A DNA stretch of 64,000 nucleotides from Lolium rigidum. Its lineage: Eukaryota > Streptophyta > Magnoliopsida > Poales > Poaceae. The stretch is taken from contig NC_061512.1 in the NCBI RefSeq assembly GCF_022539505.1, positions 249,690,510 through 249,754,509 on the forward strand. The letters run 5' to 3'. Each line of letters starts with the position of its first letter. The first letter of the stretch is position 1. Below are positions 53,575 through 64,000 of this stretch, one piece after another. A program made the translations under genes and the position numbers. Below the pieces are notes generated by a model that did not search any database, had not been told where the DNA came from, and saw only the letters and a list, made by a program, of their open reading frames with translations.

Positions 53575-53916
53575 TGACACACATACACAAAGAAGGCAAA
53601 CAAGGTACACGTATAAATGATATAGGTAACCGCATTAGAGACATGAGGATCTATTCTCGCAGTTCCTTCATTTTTAAAAAAAGTATGTTTACATTTGACA
53701 TGTGTGCAGACACGAAGCCCACTAACATCACAAACGATCATCTTATTCTCCTTGTATTTAGGCCACAAAAGCGAGCTCACATTCCACTAAGTGCTGACCT
53801 TGAAGACGGCAATCGAAACCTTTGTAAACAAGATTAATGAGCTTCACCGATGACCTCTTACCTCTTCGGTTCCAAATAATCCAAGAGTAACAATTCCTCA
53901 AAGAATGTGTGTGTCT

Positions 53917-53947
<31 letters not shown>

Positions 53948-56104
53948 CAAATTTCCTTCGCGGAAAATGTAGATCTAGTTACGTCTACTCCCTCAATCCT
54001 AGAGAATAGGAGAGCCAGATCTAGCGCTTCAAAGGTTTGCACTAATGGAGGAGAGAAGTGAAAGAAGCATCCCTCTCCAAGGAAGGAGGGGCATATTATA
54101 GGTTATGCGGTTTCTTGAGCTACACCACGCCGGCCTAGCTCGAAGTATCGAGACGGAAATTGGGGTCGGTAATTGTTGAAGATTTATGAGCCTCAGAAAT
54201 AAGCACTAAAACGAAAATTCCGGGGTTTAAGGAATGGAAACTTCAAATCCCCCCTTCCCCCCTCCCCTTCTGCACATCGAACAACAGAAAAATGGGGGTT
54301 AATTTCTCACTTAAAAGAAATGCAATGATTTGTGTGTGCGATATAAGTATGTCTGTACGTGATCTGATTCCACCCATTCCTTGGTGCAAGTTCTTGACAC
54401 TTACGGATGACCTAAGACACAAATAAAATATATGATTATCGGCTCTAGTATTTTCTCTTACACGTATTGTATACAACGACCCACCTAGAAACCTCTGTCA
54501 AAACATTTTTTTATTTGTTACAACGTTGCAATATTATCTACCATATTAAACTGACCATCACACATTGACATACACTATTACTTGCATGTGTCCCAAATAA
54601 TCTTTTGCAATGATATAATTTTTTTACTTATTGCATTTAGTTTTCTTATACGAAGCGAAGACTCGATTATAAGGAAAGTTATGTATCAATGACGCGCAAA
54701 AAAATGGAAGTTTATTAGCAACAGAAATGTTGAAACAAAAATATTATATGTTCATTGAACAAAAATAAGAAAGTTTAGTATAAATATGCCAATATGTGTC
54801 AGAGACTACTCTGCTCTAGAACTTTACAAACGAATAGCGTGGAGTTTTTCCAAACAACCATATTTTCAACTTTATGGTGAAGGACAATATGTCTAGTTGG
54901 TTTTCGTGAGCCTGCAATAATAAAAGGGCTATATGGTATTGAATAAATTACCAGGAAATAAGATATATCTTTGACGGGACACCGGGAGTTATACCATTAA
55001 ACAAGTAAATCAGTAGTGGGCCATTAAATATTTTGTTATCATATGTATATATCTAATTAGTCTTATTGTATTGGTAATGATATCAATTGGTTATATATAG
55101 GCAACATAACGATATGAGATGCGACCGTGAAATAATAGACACACGAGGCAAAAAAATGTAAACAAATTTTTGTTACATTTTCGTAGGAAGTACCAATTTG
55201 AATGGCAACATGACAAACTAATTACAAATATACCCCCAATTAAGTGTTGATTACGACCCTTTTTAGAATTTTTGGAAACGTTGAAATGTTAATTATAATT
55301 ATTTTAGAACAAATGGCTCTCGGGAGCTCGACCTCCATTTGGAGTTTCCGCACTGCACCTTGAATACTTACATGAGCTCTTCCATGGGGGTTGTTATGTC
55401 TCACTAATAGTAATATTCATACAAATAATCATGGGATACTAATCAAACACCATTCAATCGCCAAAAGAGAACTAGCATACTGGCTAAGGGTGCTCAGTAC
55501 AGATCGTCAACCTCTCTGGGGAGTTGTCATGGTTGTACATCTTTTCCTTGTACCCCTGGTCACTGACCTTGAACACAAGTGAGTGAGTGTCATGCATGAA
55601 CCAGTCACGGTGCTCGAAGGCGAGCGATGCAATATAAACTGGAAAAAAATCACATTGTGATGTAAGTATGACACCGATTGGTAATTCATGTTTTTATATT
55701 ATATAAGGAAGTCCATAACCTAGTGACAAATATTTGAATTTGGCTAATCTCTGAGTATACGTAATTTCAAATCAGGGGGTGGTACTAATTAGGTTATATA
55801 GACTTGGTTTCTTATTGAATAGGTGACGATCCCGTAGAATGTATATTTGGTATCCATCGTGTATCATTCTGTGATTAACAAAATTAACTTTATCCGACCG
55901 AAAGTTAACTTGATCCTTGGAAAACCGAACAAAATATCTGAAACAAAGAGGATTAACGAGTATATATACAACCAACTTGTAGCTGGCTGCCGCCGGACTG
56001 GCAGCAAGAATCGTCAACACGTGAGCGGTAAGAGAGAAAACTAAAGTAATTCACTCCACATCACCACATGCTAAGCTAAGTATACCTTTGACAGTTGGAC
56101 CCAG
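53575..56104. other. Long intergenic stretch, no gene recognised
   Basis: Mostly AT-rich with many stops. A microsatellite lies at 53906-53947 and a C-rich tract at 54250-54272. A single MITE-like end AAATGGCTCTCGGGAGCTC is at 55313. No conserved coding frame, RNA gene or transposon with both ends was found. Confidence 0.45.
53906..53947 (+). repeat. (TG)n microsatellite followed by a 17-G run
   Basis: GT dinucleotides with one CT interruption run to 53930, followed by 17 consecutive G (53931-53947). Confidence 0.9.
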
Positions 56105-56530
56105 ACGTGAATGAATCCTGCTTACCAAACTCTGGAGTATTTTAATCGGATTGGTGTTGGAATCAAACGAGTCCTGCGCACGAGCAGCAGTCACCAGCTA
56201 GATAACCACAAGCACAACGAGCCCGTGCGGAAAGCGTGTGCAATCGCACCGGTAGAGACCGGACGGATAAGGCTAGACCGCCCGCGTCGCTGCCGCGGTG
56301 TATGCAACTGTCTCACCGCCGTCGCCGTCGCCGTCCCCTTCCCAACCCCCAAGGGCCAAGCACTACTTGCCCGAGACTCTTCGAAGAGAAGCCAAAGGGG
56401 TGTGAATGGGCACGGACCAGTACAAATGAAACGATAACCTTTTGGTATTAAAACCGGCATGGGCCTCGACTGGGACGGGGACGCGTCTCCCACCGCTCCG
56501 GCTACTGAAAAAGTGGAGTTTTGTCATCTT
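56105..56530. repeat. Duplicated block II, copy in CBF unit 2
   Basis: Partner of 6820-7240. ATGAATCCTG, GTCACCAGCTA, the GC-rich core and AACGATAACCTTTTGGTATT are in the same order in both copies. Confidence 0.75.
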
Positions 56531-56558
56531 GCCCGCTCCGGGGACTCACGGACCCTAA

Positions 56559-56821
56559 GGGCATGAGCAATGGAGGCAGCTGTCCAACTAGGCTTGGATA
56601 AAACTTTTGACATATGCATGCCATGTTATGGTCCCATTAATATGTCTTTCTCTCAAAAGCTGATTTGGGTTTTCTCTTCTCTCTCACATTTTTACTTTAT
56701 GGTCTGAAGAGGCTGCCTCCCGACGAAGAGTGCCGCCTCCTTATCCGAACCTAATTTGGACCACCCGAACCAAGATAAAGCTGTGAGGCAGCACCCCTGG
56801 GGCTATGCATTGGGCATGCCC
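56559..56821. mobile_element. PIF/Harbinger-type MITE
   Basis: A 263-bp element with ends GGGCATGAGCAATG (left) and CATTGGGCATGCCC (right), flanked by TAA (56556-56558 and 56822-56824). Non-coding. Confidence 0.75.
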
Positions 56822-56824
56822 TAA

Positions 56825-57623
56825 GGGCATCTAAGGGGGCGACGCATTTTGGATGCCCGAATTATTCGCGGCCGTCAGTTTCCGTCGCCTGGCGAACGTG
56901 AAAATGACCGCGAGGAGCAAATTGTCCATTTGCGTCAGGGGCCACCTCCAGCGGTCTGACGCATTTTTTGACACCCACTGTTTTGTTTTCCTGCTTCTTC
57001 TTTTTCTTTTGTTGAAGAACTCTCCAATTTCTACATCGATTGTAATTGTACTTAACGAATCTTTGAAAGAGCAAGTTCAAACGCGAGGCGGCGGAGGAGG
57101 CGGCGCAGTGGGGCGAGCAGCCGCAGGCCCCAGCCCACCCGGAGCAGGCGGCAATCCTCGCGTCGCTGAACGCGCAACACTACCAGTGGTTGAAGGAGAA
57201 GGAGCGGGAGTTCGTCAACGACGCGAACCTCGAGCACGCCCTCCAGATCTCGCGCCAGCGAGCGCCCACGGAGGAGGTGGGATGCCTCCTCATGGAGGCG
57301 GAGCGACCGAAGCTCGCAAAGCTCAACGCTCATCGCCACTACGAGGCGTTCGCCCGCGAGCAGGCGAGGCGGGCCGAGATCGAGGCTTCTCGAAAAAGGC
57401 TGGAAGCGCGGGGACAGCGCCGCCGGCAAGCTCCTGCGATGCCGGCCGCCATGCTCCACCGCCAGATGCGCGAAGCAAGGGACCAGAAGCGGGCACAGAC
57501 GCAGACGGTAAAGGCGAAGAACGACGACGAGGCAGGCCCATCGAACGCCCCAACTGACGGCCAGCAGATTAGGAATAAGTTTAAGTTTTATTTAGGTTTA
57601 AATTCGAGTTACTTTTGTATAAA
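56825..57623 (+). mobile_element. Left part of a non-autonomous DNA transposon with a passenger ORF
   Basis: It begins GGGCATCTAAGGGGGCGACG, a terminal sequence type common to Harbinger-like grass elements, abutting the TAA of the previous MITE. It carries an ORF (57067-57627) and then an AU-rich 3'-UTR-like stretch. No right terminus is seen; the sequence is cut at 57623 by a Helitron 3' end. Confidence 0.45.
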
Positions 57624-57627
57624 CTAG
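57067..57627 (+). CDS. Charged coiled-coil passenger ORF, function unknown
   Basis: The frame is open from just after a TGA at 57064-57066; the first ATG is at 57190 (145 aa from there). The protein is rich in Glu, Arg, Ala and Gln, with EKEREFVNDANLEHALQISR and FAREQARRAEIEASRKRLEA, a predicted long helix or coiled coil. The last codons run into the Helitron junction, so the natural C-terminus is lost. The frame upstream of 57067 is interrupted, which could be an intron boundary. No enzyme motif is seen. Confidence 0.4.
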   Translation, partial: KSKFKREAAEEAAQWGEQPQAPAHPEQAAILASLNAQHYQWLKEKEREFVNDANLEHALQISRQRAPTEEVGCLLMEAERPKLAKLNAHRHYEAFAREQARRAEIEASRKRLEARGQRRRQAPAMPAAMLHRQMREARDQKRAQTQTVKAKNDDEAGPSNAPTDGQQIRNKFKFYLGLNSSYFCIN

Positions 57628-57653
57628 AAGGGTGGCCCTCGCAAATGCGAGGG
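57624..57653 (-). mobile_element. Helitron 3' terminus
   Basis: On the - strand the sequence has a 7-bp stem CCCTCGC/GCGAGGG with an ATTT loop (57636-57653), then CCACCCTT and CTAG (57627-57624), followed by T. A hairpin followed by CTRR next to T is the 3' end of plant Helitrons. It is nearly identical to the end at 59798. The matching 5' end was not located. Confidence 0.65.
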
Positions 57654-57820
57654 AAACACCGTATTTACTTTTCTATGTTCGTGAACTAAATATATGATTT
57701 CACGTATATTCATATTATGTGAAGTTCATAAAATAGCTATGTAACCACCTAGATATTGTGTTAACTAAGATACATGTTTTGTAGGTAACACCTTCAAGCA
57801 ACTGTACCTGTAGGTAAATT

Positions 57821-58700
57821 TTTTTTTTTTGAACAGGGGAACGGTCCCGAAGGACCGAGAGCTTCATTAATTTCCAGCAGTGGAGTTACATCTTACACAT
57901 AAGGCCCCAAGAAAGAAGAGAATTACAACAAGACCCTTACAATTTGCAATACAGACCTCAGATAAAAATTTGGAAAAGCGATCAGGTCCTGCTCCTTCTC
58001 CACCGCGATGCATCTTAGCATAGCCAACCTCACCGTCGCCGGGGACGAGACCACTTGGGACCGGGAGGCGGTAGCAAACTGCGCTGTAGCCATAGGGCCT
58101 CCAAAGTGGCATAGCAGCCTGGAGGTTGAAGAAGACCTGCAAATGTCGGCCGGAATAAACCGTAGCCGACGCTAGAGGTTGGAGGGATCGCCTTTCGATC
58201 TGAAGATATGACGGCAAAATCGCCGCCGTGATGAACCTCCTCGTAGAAGCACCACTACTCCCCAGCAACAGATCTGGACAGCAGCAACCGCAGGTGCAGA
58301 ATCCCCTTCCGTTCTCGCCTCCACGACGAGCAAGAGGAAGAGAGCTCGAACCTTGACCGACGCCACCAGATCTGCCAAGAACCCTACCCGAGCTTATTGA
58401 AGGAGACGCCGGCATCGCTCCCTCCAGCAGCACGCAGCACCTCGCCGCCACCGCCATCAAGAGCAACACCGCATGCCACCGTATGCAGCTCGAAAAGCAA
58501 CAGCGGCGTGCTCCAAGACTCGGCATGACGCCAAAACAAAGACAAGGCAACAAAACCTAACTACCGCTATACAGGGAGGGGACCCTCACCCACCACAATG
58601 CCGGATATCGCCGGAGAAGGGAGGGAGAGGGGCCAACCGGCCCAGATCTAGCGGAGGACGGGAGCAGAAGGTGGGGGAGGAGAGCTACGTGCAGGTGATT
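57821..58700 (-). mobile_element. Poly-A retroposon (copy 2), reverse orientation
   Basis: The T run at 57821-57830 is the poly-A tail on the - strand. The body has a - strand ORF of 228 aa (58553-57867) whose second half matches the ORF of the copy at 52202. The end near the tail includes CTCGGTCCTTCGGGACCG, a small hairpin. The 5' limit at about 58700 is approximate; possible target duplications are imperfect. Confidence 0.6.
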
Positions 58701-59148
58701 ATTGCACCCTTTTGAAAGGACCATCTAATAATCATATGTGTTGCTAGTATATGATATTAGATTATTGTGTAGATTTCAATTCACCTCGTTAGATAGTGTA
58801 TCTTTCTTATAATCATATGGTACATACGGTGGTATTTTTTGCTATTAGATGTACAATTATGAAAGTTTATATGTTGTGGTCCAAGTAATGATAGAGGTCT
58901 AGCTAAAAGAGCAATGTCTAGATGACGTCCAATTGAGTTTTCAAATGGAATAGCAAAATAAAAATATTAGATGAGATGAATAAGAGAATGTCATTTAACG
59001 GGTAGGACAAACAAAACAATGAGAACTTTATCTCTTAGTTATTTTTTTAGTTATTTGTTCCTTTCAATTACTTACTAACTTTTGAAATGCATGATATTTT
59101 AGACACGTTGATGGTCTCCAAAATGAAAATCTTGATAATTATTTTGTA
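58701..59148. other. AT-rich intergenic DNA
   Basis: No gene recognised. Confidence 0.4.
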
Positions 59149-59271
59149 CTCCCTTCGTGCTAAAATAAGTGTCTCAACTTTTTCTAAATATGAATCTATC
59201 TAAAACTAAAATGCGTCTAGATGCATCCGTATCTAGATAAAAGTGAGGCAGTTATTTTGAAACGGAGGTAG
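59149..59271. mobile_element. Stowaway-type MITE
   Basis: CTCCCTTCGTGCTAAAATAA at the left matches TTATTTTGAAACGGAGGTAG at the right, with TA on both sides (59147-59148 and 59272-59273). Contains the common ATGCGTCTAGATGCATCCG core. Confidence 0.85.
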
Positions 59272-59797
59272 TAGATGATTATGTTTCAAAAATGTGGTTA
59301 GGAAAAATGGTGTTATTATTTTCTTTTCAACCCTTCCAATAGCTTAGTTATATATCGTAAGGAGAAAGTTAGAGTAGTTTGTCTGAAGTTTCTAACATAT
59401 TGTTTATCTAAAATGGTCGTGGTACTAATTTTAAGTTATCCTCCGCTCTTTAACCTAGTTTCGTACAATCTCAGTCGCATGTATTTGCTAGGTTGTGTTA
59501 CATGGCTACTCCAAAAAGACGATATAGTTATGTCATCTCAGTCAATTGTAAATTTCATTGCTAGATTGCAAAAGGGACATTCCATTAAGTTAACACAATT
59601 ATGTGTTTGATTCATTCTAGGAAAGACATACGAACCCACGATCTAGATAATATATTTCCAAAAGGTTAAACAGAAAGCAGTTTTTACTTTTAATTCATGA
59701 TATGTAAGAGATATTCATAAGATCTGTAATCTTACAAGTAAAAAGTCTATGAAGTAAACATTCACCTGGACTAAAAATTATGTCTTTAAATGACAAC
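59272..59797. other. AT-rich intergenic DNA
   Basis: Short + strand ORF at 59413-59610 without recognisable domain. No other feature. Confidence 0.4.
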
Positions 59798-61207
59798 TAG
59801 CAAGGTGGCCCTCGCAAATGCGAGGGCATCATCTTGTTGCATTGAAAATATTTTGCATGCACCTTCGTGTTATTTAAGTTAAACTATGTTTTTTCTTATT
59901 TATTTACCAAATTGCAAAAATACATGTCAGTTTAGAAATCGGCGCATTGGTATTTTTGTTTACCTCTTAGTAATACTATGGTGTTAAAGTTTGGGATATT
60001 CTACGGGTCGGTCGTGCCCGCGTTTTCCCCGTGGCTTGACGGCAAAGGTAAGTTGAAAGGGTATTTTTCATGTGGGAGGTGAGAACTTTTTTTTTTACAT
60101 TTTGTGGAAAAGCACCCCCATACAGATATAAAGAAAATTGAGGACATACTTAAGTTAATGAAGATGTTTCATTCATATATACTGTATTCATATATACTGT
60201 GTACACTCTGTGTATCTTCTATCCTACAGGAATTCCGTTTTAGGATATAAAGGAGCGCCCCAGATCATGTCGCGCCGTTGTTCTAGCTCACGTTCGCCAT
60301 ATATCATGGTCCTAAGTTTAAATTAACAATACATATATTTATTTCAAAAAACACAATTAAACTATCAATATTTAATGAGTTAGTTTTATTAAAATAGTGA
60401 TGGAAGAAAGATCTTGTTATGGCCTAGGTTGATGTGATATCTACTTGGTGAAATTCACCCATGAATTTTTTGTTACAAAATGAGAGTTGTTTATTAGTTT
60501 GTAAATCTATAGCTCACTGACAATACATGTGCTACAATCAATTTTTTAGAGCATGCAAGATGAAAGATACTTTGTTGTTATTTAAAAGATGTGCACGAAT
60601 CTGTGGGCATGGAGGAGAGTCAATAATTATTAGTTAAATGGCATTATAGAAATAGATTGACAAAATTAACCGTGTTGTAAAAATGACAAGAGATGTATTT
60701 TAACTCCATCCCGTAAACATATTGTAGATTTGTCTAAATTCAGATGTATCTAGATCAAGAATTTTTTTCAGCCGGTATTTCTGATATTTCGGCGAAAACT
60801 GGTTTTACTGGTTACCATCGAGAACGTATAATGCTGAACGATATTTTCTGGTATTCAAATAATTTTCTCAATTTTTTATATTAAATGTGTACAAAATAGT
60901 AAAAAAATTAACGAATCTCGGCTGTTATTTAGACTGTATTTGTGGGAAATACCAATACCCACTCATATTTTTTGCATACCAAGGAAAAAACCATAATCAA
61001 GATGCTAAATAATGTCATGATATATCTAATTTTAGACAAATCTAAAACATGTTCCACATGATGGATAGACTGCAATATATGACGTTTTCTCATTTTTTAA
61101 GATACCAAGATTTTCTTCTTCTTTTGTGTCCTTGGAGTTGATGCGATTTATAACATGTTTGGGTCGGTATCCTTCTCATGTGTTAGAGCATCTCCTCTCA
61201 TGTGTTA

Positions 61208-62316
61208 GAGCATCTCCACCGGTGCCCCTGAAATTAGTGCCAGCAGGGCAACGGCATCACCGTATGCGGGCGCTCTTTCATTTGGAGGTGCTAATTCCAT
61301 ACCTACGCCACCAAACTGGTGGCCCCCGATAGGATTTTTAAACAAAATAAATATTTTCTTCAAGTTTCATTTTCATGTCATTCAGGATTGAGAAATGTAT
61401 AAGTTTTTAGTGGAGCGAATCCGGGTTCGCTTCGCGGGCAGTAAAATACTATTCATTCCTTGATTCCAGATGACATGTGAAATTGGCTTCAGCTCTAGCC
61501 TACTGGCTGCCCGGCTCTATGGAGAGGTGGACTTGTACGACTCGACAATCGTCCACTGCTGCACCGCCTGCTACTCCGCATTTGGACCATCGTCGATCCT
61601 CCGCTCTCTCTCCACCGAAAACGCCCTATCCGTGGCTGCCGCCTCCTGACGCAGCTGCTGCTCCAGCTCCTCCTACCGCCAACGGTGCTTCACCTCATGC
61701 CTCCGTAGCCACAGCTGCATCTCCTCCAAACACCGCCACTTGTAGACTTCATCCTGACGCTACTGCTCCTCCCGCATCTCCCGCCGCCGCTCAAGCTCCT
61801 CCCGCCGCACCGCCTCCTGGTGCCACCGCACCGCCTCCTGGTGCTGTCGCTCGTCTGTGAAAAATGCATCTACGGTCGCCGCTAGCGCCGCCTCCTCTCG
61901 CGTCTCGTACTCGCGAGCTCCGGGTCCTCGTCCACGGCATCGTTGCGACGAGAATATATTTTGGGTTTAGATTTTTGCATGACTATGAAGTGAAAGGCGG
62001 GGAAGGAGGGATTAATATAGACCAGCGGCGAGGTTGGAAACCTGACGCGCGCCGTCGTGGCGGGAGAGTTTCCTTACGGTGTCGTGGCGGGAAATCTCCC
62101 GCGTGACGCCCTAGCATCACTGATAGCACGGCCCCATCGCAAAACGCGACGTGTCGGCGCGCCCTTTGCGAAGAGGCCGGCTCGGGGTTGCCGGTGCCTT
62201 CATTAGGTTCGAAAATGCGCCGGTGATTTTTGGGGCGCGCCAGTGTGAGCCCATTTTAGGCGCCGACCCCCAAAATGCCATCGGAAGCGCTATTGGGGCC
62301 GTCGGTGGAGATGCTC
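61208..62316. mobile_element. Harbinger-like non-autonomous element inside the Helitron
   Basis: The terminal repeats GAGCATCTCCACCGG (61208-61222) and CCGTCGGTGGAGATGCTC (62299-62316) are flanked by TTA (61205-61207 and 62317-62319). The interior has a GC-rich segment with a broken - strand ORF. No transposase is seen. A short partial duplicate of its left end (AGAGCATCTCCTC) lies just before it at 61186. Confidence 0.75.
61480..61950 (-). pseudogene. Broken coiled-coil passenger ORF
   Basis: The - strand reads EYETREEAALAATVDAFF, RQHQEAVRWHQEAVRREELE and RRREMREEQ, then a stop, then further Glu/Arg-rich sequence with more stops. The + strand ORF here (61477-61860) is very Pro/Ala-rich, as expected for the antisense of such a helix. 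It resembles in style, but not clearly in sequence, the passenger ORF at 57067. Confidence 0.4.
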
Positions 62317-62799
62317 TTATAGCAGTACACAATCTTCAAATCTCTTTTTTAATCTCTTTTCAAAAAAAAGAACTGGCCCAAGCTTCATTTATTTTGATCT
62401 AACGGAGGCATACAGGTAAGTTTCTGGTCAGCCATTTTTGTGTTTGCACCTGTAGCGTAAGTACATGTTTTTTTTCTTTGTTAACATACGTGGTAGTTTT
62501 TATTAGATCTAATCTATGTGCACGTGATCAATCACGTGTGTGAGATGGACTCTGGTTCCTGCGTAAGATAAGACAGCAAATTAATTTAGCTTTTCCTTCT
62601 AAATAACAAATAACAAATATGGATCCACTAACGTGACAGTTTTGTACGTCAAAAATAATATGGACATGTAAATGTTACATCAAAACGTGAAATCCTAGCC
62701 GTAAATTTTTAATCTAACTGATAAAATAATTAGAATGATGTGGTTTAACGTGGTGTCTTTATTTCAGAACCACGTATTGTGCTTTTAGTATATAATAGA

Positions 62800-63540
62800 T
62801 TGATTAAAGGCTATAGATCTTCGTTGTTGATGTCGAAGATTAAACCTGATTGACTTCTTTACCTGACTACAACCATGTTTTTATTGGTAACAATACTTCC
62901 ACAATAGTATATTTCTCTTGATTTGCAGAAATAAAATTGATGTTCCTTTTAATTACACACCTCCTCACCTCCCTGTGCATCTAACATCTCTTGTAGCTAG
63001 TCAGTGTCATGATATGGTAATAAGTTTTCCATTCCCGCGTATTATCGCCGGTAATTTTTTGCCACAAAAGTATTGGTATAGCTTGTACAGGAAATATATT
63101 CTCAAGTATCTTTGTGACAACGCTACTAAGTTTATTGTATAATAAATGTTGTTGTTTTTAAAATGGCTTGTGCTTCTCTAGAACCCCAAGCCTCGAAACA
63201 GTGTAAAACCCCAAAATGGTATCATGATATCGTTTAATCTCAGTCATCCTACCCCTAATTTCGAATAGTTATCGTTTAATCTCAGCCGTCCTTATATTTC
63301 ACTGAAGAACATTTCACCCGCTTTGGGAATCTATGGAAGCACAAGCTTTGAAAATAGACAAAATATGGACTACAATATCTTTATCGGTCCTTTGTATACT
63401 CATTGTGTGCAAAACAAAAAAGGAAAATCTGGTTATGATATATTAATAGTAAGATGATTTACAATCTATCGCTCATTTTACATAAAACAGCTAGTAACAC
63501 AGAGGTTGTGATTGATGAGAGTAACCTTTTTTATGTAGAT
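62800..63540. other. Intergenic; one possible exon-like ORF
   Basis: 62918-63142 (74 aa) follows TTGATTTGCAG, a good 3' splice-site shape. It encodes a basic, aromatic-rich peptide (YWYSLYRKYILKYLC) without a recognised domain. It may be a captured exon or chance. The remainder is AT-rich. Confidence 0.3.
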
Positions 63541-63541
63541 T

Positions 63542-63668
63542 CTCCCTCCATTTTGAAAACTTCTTCTATGTACGGATAAATCTGTAACTAAAATACATTT
63601 AAAACTCTAGATACATCTATGTGTAGATAAAAGTGCAATACTTTATAAAAGTTTAAAAGTTTGAGGAG
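63542..63668. mobile_element. Stowaway-type MITE, diverged
   Basis: CTCCCTCCATTTTGAAAACT at the left and TTTAAAAGTTTGAGGAG at the right, followed by TA (63669-63670). The left TA is mutated. It has the typical ACTCTAGATACATCTATGT core. Confidence 0.5.
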
Positions 63669-64000
63669 TAGAGCACACAATGGCACCATGAAACAAACTA
63701 CCCTCAAAATTAAATCTTTTGATATAATTAATTAACATCCAGATTAGTTTCATGCAGACGTATATACATTCTATGCAATCCCCATCAATATGTACATGAC
63801 CTTCATATGGCTAGGCGCTCTAACGACTCAAAACTGATGATGTACATGCATACGTATAATTTTTTTGTGTGGTAACCCGATTGATCGGCTAGCCGTCCGA
63901 GTATCATTTTTTCTGGTAACCGAGTCAAATTCGATCAGTGGGTCTTTCCACGTTAAGATTTGCAAATTCCTCTCTACCTGCAGATTTTTTTTATTCGCAA
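63669..64000. other. Intergenic to window end
   Basis: No gene or repeat recognised. Confidence 0.4.

Larger units (their letters stand above)
59798..62799 (-). mobile_element. Helitron, non-autonomous (about 3.0 kb)
   Basis: The - strand 5' end is TCTATTATATACTAAAAGC (62799 downwards), preceded by A (T at 62800). The 3' end has an 8-bp perfect hairpin GCCCTCGC/GCGAGGGC (59809-59828), then CACCTTG and CTAG (59801-59798), followed by T. This is the A-TC...hairpin-CTRR-T structure of plant Helitrons. No Rep/helicase ORF is present, so it depends on an autonomous partner. It contains a Harbinger-like element (61208-62316) and AT-rich filler with a truncated Stowaway end (about 60700-60755). Confidence 0.75.

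Noticed and set aside
61477..61860. 127-aa + strand ORF rich in Pro and Ala
   Set aside because: It is the antisense of a Glu/Arg-rich helical frame on the - strand; the composition is a by-product.
1..64000. CRISPR arrays, bacterial operons or phage-type defence genes
   Set aside because: No regularly spaced direct repeats or bacterial gene organisation is present; the content is that of a plant nuclear genome.

Overview
The window is plant nuclear DNA from a large, repeat-rich grass genome, most probably a Triticeae species (wheat, barley, Aegilops or rye group). This rests on two intronless monocot-type CBF/DREB1 genes and on a dense set of nested Athila-lineage Ty3/Gypsy elements whose LTRs begin TGATACGT. 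It fits a slice of a tandem CBF cluster such as the Frost resistance-2 (FR-2) region of group-5 chromosomes, but species and chromosome are inferred.

Only two intact host genes are visible: a CBF gene at 4-705 and its tandem paralogue at 47664-48368, both on the + strand. They belong to collinear duplicated units. Each gene is followed, in the same order, by a shared 3' flank, a shared block (about 3240-3700 and 50630-50995) and a second shared block (about 6820-7240 and 56105-56530). Unit 1 also carries a 5'-truncated LINE (4035-6622). Unit 2 carries several small DNA elements and a short retroposon.

The spacer between the units (9048-45849) is almost entirely LTR retrotransposon. A solo LTR (C, 9048-32183) is split by element A (9284-30910, - strand). 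A is itself split by element B (17469-27731, - strand) inside its gag, and by a solo LTR (D, 28990-30590) inside its right LTR. Next come solo LTR G (32575-34616, with a foldback MITE close to its start), a TIR element carrying gene fragments (35434-36823), and solo LTR F (37066-45849), which is split by a complete non-autonomous element E (37130-44252). Every LTR insertion is supported by a 5-bp target-site duplication read on both sides.

None of the elements looks autonomous. A has gag, protease and an Athila-type third ORF but no reverse transcriptase or integrase. B has gag-PR-RT-RH-INT, but its RT lacks the segment with the second catalytic motif. E encodes only one unknown protein with a hydrophobic C-terminal segment. 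A, B and E share a 3' untranslated domain containing 87-89-bp hairpins, plus extra polypurine-tract copies. A and B also have an LTR-like GC-rich dyad in front of the 3' ORF; in B it is followed by a TATA box.

The right end (56.5-64 kb) holds small DNA transposons with passenger ORFs, a second copy of the retroposon, a Helitron (59798-62799) and another Helitron 3' end (57624). Many differences between the paired LTRs, and several reading-frame breaks in the elements, fall at CAG/CTG trinucleotides. This may be a methylation-linked sequencing artefact, so the ORF breaks should be read with caution.
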